Part shown: in pieces, positions 42,806-44,706 of the stretch
Position numbering within the stretch: the first letter of the stretch is position 1
Layout of the letters: every line of letters starts with the position of its first letter
Assembly: GCA_023250635.1 (NCBI GenBank)
Contig: JAHFAI010000013.1
Location: 1-44,706, forward strand
Direction: 5' to 3'
DNA length: 44,706 bases
Source of the DNA: Deltaproteobacteria bacterium
GTDB lineage: Bacteria > Bdellovibrionota_B > Oligoflexia > Oligoflexales > Bog-1112
Program-made: the position numbers and the translations under genes
The notes under the pieces: model-generated
The model's database searches: none
Told to the model about the DNA's origin: nothing
The model's input: the letters and a program-made list of their open reading frames with translations, nothing else

Positions 42806-44585
42806 GGGCGAAGAACAGGTGAGCGAAGAGCTTGCTGCCCAGTCTCTCGCTACTCAGCTCAGTCGCATTCGCTCCTCAATTACCGTTCATGATCTAACTC
42901 AAGTACAAACCATTTTTGATTATTCACTGAGTTCCACGGCGGGGAATAAAAGCAACGGCTTTAAGCAAGTTTTTCGCAAAAAGTCCTTTCAGGTAGAAGC
43001 GTATATATTTCTTCCCCAGCAGGTTGGCATCAATACCAACGAATATTTGCGCAGTCATTTTTATAGGGATTTGCGTCCGCTGCTCCGCTTTCGCGAGCCA
43101 CGTTTTCGCTATAAGGATTTTATCGGTAGCGCTAAGCAGGAGAGTTGGTCGCCGATGGTGGCAGTTATGGCTCTCTGTGCCAAGCTTGCGACGGGTGAGC
43201 AGGTAAGCGAGGGGCAGCTAACTACTGCAATTAACGAGACACGGATCTCTGCGGTTTCGTTTTCGAGCTATTTAATTAAGCGCATCAATCGCCGTTGTCG
43301 ACAATTAGAACGTCTGCCCCTTACCCACGCGGGTTTAGATGGGGATGAGCTCAATAAAAAGCTGGGCAAGATTCTGGGGAGAATTGATCCCTTGCTCAGG
43401 CGGATAGCCTTCTTGAGGCGACGCTGGTGCGATGCTCTGGGGCGTCTCGAACGGATGGAATCCCAAGCACCAGCGCTAGGGCAATTACGCGAAGAAATGA
43501 GGCTGGCCGACGAGTACTGTCACTATCGTATCTATGATGGGCTTACTCGCCTAGGTTTTAGCCTGCACCAGGCCAGTAAAGGCGATAGCTCGTTGCCGGT
43601 GGTGCGGGCCTATACGCAAAGGTCTCTTGTTTGGTTGCGCTGGTTGCGTTTTATTGCTGCTAAGCGAGCCTATAGTTGGATTGGGGAGGAGGTTGATGCT
43701 AAGGCTCAAGAGCAGTACGTGTTTCGCAAAAACATGCTTAAAAAACGCATGTGGCAGGTTTTTTATCTCAGCATGAAGCCGCGTTCAACCCTGGCCTTGC
43801 AAAAGCAGGTTGCTTATATGGCAGCTGCCGGTTTTGCAGCAGCCTGGGCCTTTGCCGCTAATATTATGATCTGGCAAAAAGTTCAAGAACATCATGCGAC
43901 CTCGGTCTATGAGTGGCAGAACCTGATTAACTTTAGCGGCTTGTTCTTAGCCCTTGGGGTTATTGCTGCTTATGTGTTTCAGGATCGTATTAAGGAGTGG
44001 GGGCGAGTCAAGTTTCGTCGCGGGCTCTTTGGTAACTTGCCCGATTTGAGTGAAAAAATCTGGGCGCGGACCCTCAGTGATGAGCCGGTGGCAATAGGGG
44101 TTATTCACGAGTCGGTGGATTTTCTAAAGGAAAAAAATCTTCCTGAGGACATTTGCAGCGTGCGGAGCAAACTGCCGGCTATTGATATGACTGGCAACGA
44201 GAAGATTATCTGCTATCGCAAGGTGGTGAGTTTTGCGGCTGGAGCCTTTGATAAGCTGGCTCTTCCCCATCCGGTGGTTCGCGATATTGTGCGTTTTAAT
44301 ATCAGCCGATTTTTACCGAAGCTGGATGATCCGGTACAGACGACCCTGTGTTTTCGTCGCGATGGGCAGGTAACTAAGGTACAAATTCCCAAGATTTATC
44401 ATCTCGATATGATCCTGCGTTACTCCAGTCAGAATATTGGAGAGCAGATGGAGGATATCACCATCAATTACAACCGCCTGGCGTTCAATAAAAATGGATT
44501 AATTCGGGTCGAAGCCCAAGAAGAATCTGATTATAAACGCAAAAAAATAGTGAATGAGTTCTTTAGTTATTTAGATAACTGGTAA
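42786..44585 (+). CDS. Hypothetical two-helix membrane protein downstream of ruvB
   Basis: ATG 42786 (599 residues) is preferred, a few bases after AGAGGGA and inside the end of ruvB; an upstream frame start is not supported. No family is recognised. The first 340 residues are a charged, Arg-rich helical region (EQVSEELAAQSLATQL, LRPLLRFREPRFRYKDF). Two membrane segments follow at about 341-364 (VAYMAAAGFAAAWAFAANIMIW) and 381-399 (FSGLFLALGVIAAYV). A soluble C-terminal domain of about 200 residues ends in VNEFFSYLDNW. No nuclease or ATPase motif is visible. The tight linkage to ruvAB may reflect an operon of convenience or a membrane role in DNA processing; this cannot be decided here. Confidence 0.8.
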   Translation: MMEEAPEGEEQVSEELAAQSLATQLSRIRSSITVHDLTQVQTIFDYSLSSTAGNKSNGFKQVFRKKSFQVEAYIFLPQQVGINTNEYLRSHFYRDLRPLLRFREPRFRYKDFIGSAKQESWSPMVAVMALCAKLATGEQVSEGQLTTAINETRISAVSFSSYLIKRINRRCRQLERLPLTHAGLDGDELNKKLGKILGRIDPLLRRIAFLRRRWCDALGRLERMESQAPALGQLREEMRLADEYCHYRIYDGLTRLGFSLHQASKGDSSLPVVRAYTQRSLVWLRWLRFIAAKRAYSWIGEEVDAKAQEQYVFRKNMLKKRMWQVFYLSMKPRSTLALQKQVAYMAAAGFAAAWAFAANIMIWQKVQEHHATSVYEWQNLINFSGLFLALGVIAAYVFQDRIKEWGRVKFRRGLFGNLPDLSEKIWARTLSDEPVAIGVIHESVDFLKEKNLPEDICSVRSKLPAIDMTGNEKIICYRKVVSFAAGAFDKLALPHPVVRDIVRFNISRFLPKLDDPVQTTLCFRRDGQVTKVQIPKIYHLDMILRYSSQNIGEQMEDITINYNRLAFNKNGLIRVEAQEESDYKRKKIVNEFFSYLDNW

Positions 44586-44589
44586 CTAG

Positions 44590-44690
44590 TCGCTGGCGCG
44601 AAACTGCAAGCCGCCTCGGCGCAGCGGTTTAGCATGCCAGCGGCGTGTCCTGAGCCGCAGCGGCGAAGGATCTCGCACGGATTAGCACGG
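44590..44690. repeat. GC-rich palindromic repeat-like element
   Basis: The last bases of the window are unlike their surroundings: GC-rich, with short nested palindromes (GCCGCCTCGGC, CAGCGGC...GCCGC, GCATGC). They also hold a CCTGAGCCGC...GCGAAGGATCTCG segment resembling intergenic repeats found in many genomes. No second copy was found in the window. It may terminate the ruvAB transcript or be an interspersed repeat. Confidence 0.4.
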
Positions 44691-44706
44691 TCTGTTTTAA
44701 CTTCAT

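Noticed and set aside
44586-44706. Short minus-strand peptide starting at the right edge
   Set aside because: Only 25 codons, overlaps the palindromic element, and has no visible supporting signal.

Overview
The window looks like chromosomal DNA of a Gram-negative bacterium, most plausibly a deltaproteobacterial or Bdellovibrionota/Oligoflexia-like lineage. The support is a metal-dependent-type KdsA (Kdo for LPS), an outer-membrane barrel protein with a signal peptide, lipoproteins, a DUF6178-type protein, and an HNH-endonuclease N-domain common in those groups. The taxonomic guess is inference; no 16S gene is present.

Layout. 1-408 (minus) is the N-terminal part of an HNH-endonuclease-family gene that runs off the left edge. 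975-3285 (plus) is AT-richer and encodes a lipoprotein and a PPP-type phosphatase in two frames. These appear to be one gene split by a single extra A in an A5 run. 3363-6008 (minus) is a mosaic surface lipoprotein with an internally repetitive gene. 6085-11729 holds accessory housekeeping genes: a polyprenyl diphosphate synthase, DUF6178, a small unknown, a PAP2 phosphatase, an exported unknown and kdsA. 11920-12485 is tRNA-Phe - secG - tRNA-Leu. 12511-16238 (minus) is a translationally coupled pair: an outer-membrane barrel protein and a 904-residue exported protein.

16530-31092 is one uninterrupted S10-spc-alpha ribosomal superoperon (rpsJ to rplQ, with secY, adk, infA and rpoA) ending in a clear intrinsic terminator. 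Its most striking feature is that rplX (L24) is missing from its normal place between rplN and rplE. S14, L36, S4 and Adk are all zinc-ligand (four Cys, or three Cys plus His) forms. 31221-33443 (minus) is a large TPR protein with a C-terminal winged-helix-like segment.

33843-44585 (plus) is a tightly packed nusA-infB-rbfA-truB-metK-ruvA-ruvB-membrane protein operon. Four neighbouring pairs overlap or nearly touch. rimP is missing in front of nusA, and a roughly 290-base leader with a candidate promoter lies there instead. The last 120 bases hold a GC-rich palindromic repeat-like element.

Most of the window is core translation, export, RNA and DNA-repair machinery. The best leads for something undescribed are the frameshifted lipoprotein-phosphatase, the coupled barrel/exported-protein pair, the L24 gap and the ruvB-linked membrane protein.
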